From: Methanobacteriota archaeon
GTDB lineage: Archaea > Halobacteriota > Methanosarcinia > Methanosarcinales > Methanosarcinaceae
Assembly (NCBI GenBank): GCA_030837265.1
Contig: JAUPKV010000189.1
Location: 1-6,398, forward strand
DNA length: 6,398 nucleotides
Direction: 5' to 3'
The position numbers and the translations under genes were made by a program. Position 1 is the stretch's first letter; every line of letters begins with the position of its first letter. Positions 5,135 through 6,398 of this stretch are shown piece after piece. The notes under the pieces are model-generated. The model was not told the DNA's origin and made no database searches. It was given only the letters and a program-made list of their open reading frames with translations.

Positions 5135-6398
5135 ATGCAATACAGTCTTGGGATTGATGCAGGAGGCACATACACCGACGCGGTGCTTATAAGGGACACG
5201 GACGGTGCCTTTGTTGACTTAAATAAGGCACTCACCACCTATCCAGACCTCCATCCCGGCATCAAAAAGGTAATAGACGGCCTAAACCCAAAATACCTGA
5301 AAAACATAAAGCTAGTTTCGGTTTCCACAACCCTTTCCACCAACACGATTCTTGAAGGAACTGGATTTCCAGTAGCTCTTATCCTAATTGGAGATCATCC
5401 CCTAGAAAAAGAATTGCCTACAAAGCACGTGCTTTTTGTATCAGGCGGACACAACCATAATGGAGAAGAAGAAGCTCCTCTTGACCTTGAAGCTATTGAG
5501 AAGTTTGCCCTGAGCGTAAAGTTCAAGGTTTCAGCTTTTGCCGTTTCTTCCTATTTCAGCACGAGGAACCCGGAACATGAACTTAGAGCAAAGGACCGGA
5601 TCCTTGAACTTACAGGGCTTCCTGCCGTTTGCGGGCATGAGCTTTCCCAGGAACTTGGAGCTTACGAAAGAGCAGTTACAGCTTTCCTCAATGCTCAATT
5701 GATCCCCATAACAAGGCAGTTCGTTAAATCCATAATCAAGGATATAGAAGAGCGAGGAATTAATGCCAGATTACTTATGCTCAAATGCGACGGCTCTGTG
5801 GTCGGAATTAAGGATGCTCTGAAAAAGCCTATCGAAACAATCTTTTCGGGCCCTGCAGCAAGCTTAGTTGGAGCCTCGCATCTCTCTGGACTTGAGACCT
5901 GTGCCGTAATTGACGTTGGCGGGACGAGCACGGATATTTCTTCGATCTGTATGGGCGTACCTGACCTGAGCGAAGAAGGAGCAGTCGTTGGTGGCTGGAA
6001 GACCAGGGTCAAAGCTATTCGAATGGAGACAACAGCTACAGGAGGAGACAGCCATATCTGGACAATGAACAGAGAACTCTTTCTTGGTCCTCGACGAGTT
6101 ATTCCTCTTGCTGTGGCTGCGGTGCAGTATCCAAGCTTTCTGAGTAATCTCAAAAGGACTCACCCCCCTGCCAGAGAGAATCTTTGCGAAAACATTCAGC
6201 CGACAAAGTTTTTTGTCAGATCGGGCTATCCGGCAGGGGAATTGAGCAAGGCAGAAGCTGAAGTGCTCGAAGTAATAGGAGATGAACCAGTTTCGGTGCC
6301 AGAAATTACAACACTAATTCGAAAAGACTGCCAATCTCAAACCCTTGATTCTCTTATCAAAAAACGCCTTGTTCAAGCAATTGGTTTTACTCCTACCG
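5135..6398 (+). CDS. Hydantoinase/oxoprolinase family protein (HyuA-like), 5' part (3' end outside window)
   Basis: An uninterrupted frame of 421 codons runs from ATG 5135 to the window end; GGAG at 5121-5124 is the ribosome-binding site. The protein belongs to the ATP-dependent hydantoinase A/oxoprolinase family, ASKHA-fold enzymes that open cyclic amides such as hydantoins or 5-oxoproline with ATP. LGIDAGGTYTDAVLI (5-19) is the first phosphate-binding motif; SVSTTLSTNTILEG follows; ELGAYERAVTAFLNAQL precedes the second half; IFSGPAASLVGAS (236-248) and VIDVGGTSTDIS (258-269) form the second nucleotide-binding set; ETTATGGDSH is the next conserved block, with likely metal-binding Asp and His. 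Residues from about 370 to the end (SKAEAEVLEVIGDEPVSV and on) look like a small winged-helix segment, unusual for bacterial HyuA. Its GC content is higher than that of the genes before it. The substrate is unknown; no hyuB-type partner is visible. Confidence 0.88.
   Translation, partial: MQYSLGIDAGGTYTDAVLIRDTDGAFVDLNKALTTYPDLHPGIKKVIDGLNPKYLKNIKLVSVSTTLSTNTILEGTGFPVALILIGDHPLEKELPTKHVLFVSGGHNHNGEEEAPLDLEAIEKFALSVKFKVSAFAVSSYFSTRNPEHELRAKDRILELTGLPAVCGHELSQELGAYERAVTAFLNAQLIPITRQFVKSIIKDIEERGINARLLMLKCDGSVVGIKDALKKPIETIFSGPAASLVGASHLSGLETCAVIDVGGTSTDISSICMGVPDLSEEGAVVGGWKTRVKAIRMETTATGGDSHIWTMNRELFLGPRRVIPLAVAAVQYPSFLSNLKRTHPPARENLCENIQPTKFFVRSGYPAGELSKAEAEVLEVIGDEPVSVPEITTLIRKDCQSQTLDSLIKKRLVQAIGFTPT

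Noticed and set aside
5695..6163. Two overlapping open frames on the minus strand
   Set aside because: They lie wholly inside the hydantoinase/oxoprolinase gene, which has clear family motifs on the + strand. Their translations are Ser/Pro/Arg-rich and match no family.

Overview
The window most likely comes from a methanogenic archaeon of the Methanosarcina type. This rests on AT-rich intergenic DNA, archaeal TATA-like boxes (TTTAAATA, TTAAATA) instead of bacterial -35/-10 pairs, GGTG/GGAG ribosome-binding sites, and protein styles common in that genus (ATP-grasp plus flippase polysaccharide genes, ArsR-Acr3, a hydantoinase/oxoprolinase homologue). The genus is inferred by pattern recognition; no search was run. 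All supported genes are on the + strand.

Layout: (1) 1-693, the 3' part of an ATP-grasp carboxylate-amine ligase-like gene. (2) 694-1180, a decayed stretch holding a T-run, the N-terminal remnant of a hexapeptide-repeat acyltransferase gene (about 798-987), three tandem 15-bp repeats (996-1040) and a likely promoter. (3) 1181-2632, a Wzx-type oligosaccharide flippase. Parts 1-3 look like the edge of a surface-polysaccharide cluster that has lost a gene. (4) 2821-3471, a stand-alone class I glutamine amidotransferase domain in which the usual catalytic Glu after His is replaced by Cys. (5) 3527-5025, an arsenic-resistance operon: promoter, a perfect 13-6-13 palindromic operator, arsR, then the arsenite exporter acr3. 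(6) 5135-6398, the 5' part of a hydantoinase/oxoprolinase-family gene that runs off the window and is visibly richer in GC.

The clearest functional unit is arsR-acr3. ArsR carries the ELCVCD metalloid-binding motif and very likely represses its own promoter through the palindrome; arsenite would release it and induce Acr3, which exports arsenite through the membrane. The palindrome sits between the TATA box and the expected transcription start and covers the most upstream possible ATG of arsR, so the real start is probably the ATG at 3575. The glutamine amidotransferase and the hydantoinase homologue flank this operon without an evident functional link. I see no RNA gene, CRISPR array, transposase or clearly new multi-gene system; the points most worth a second look are the acyltransferase remnant with its tandem repeats, the arsR operator/start conflict, the altered amidotransferase active site, the unusual acr3 start, and a winged-helix-like segment in the hydantoinase homologue.
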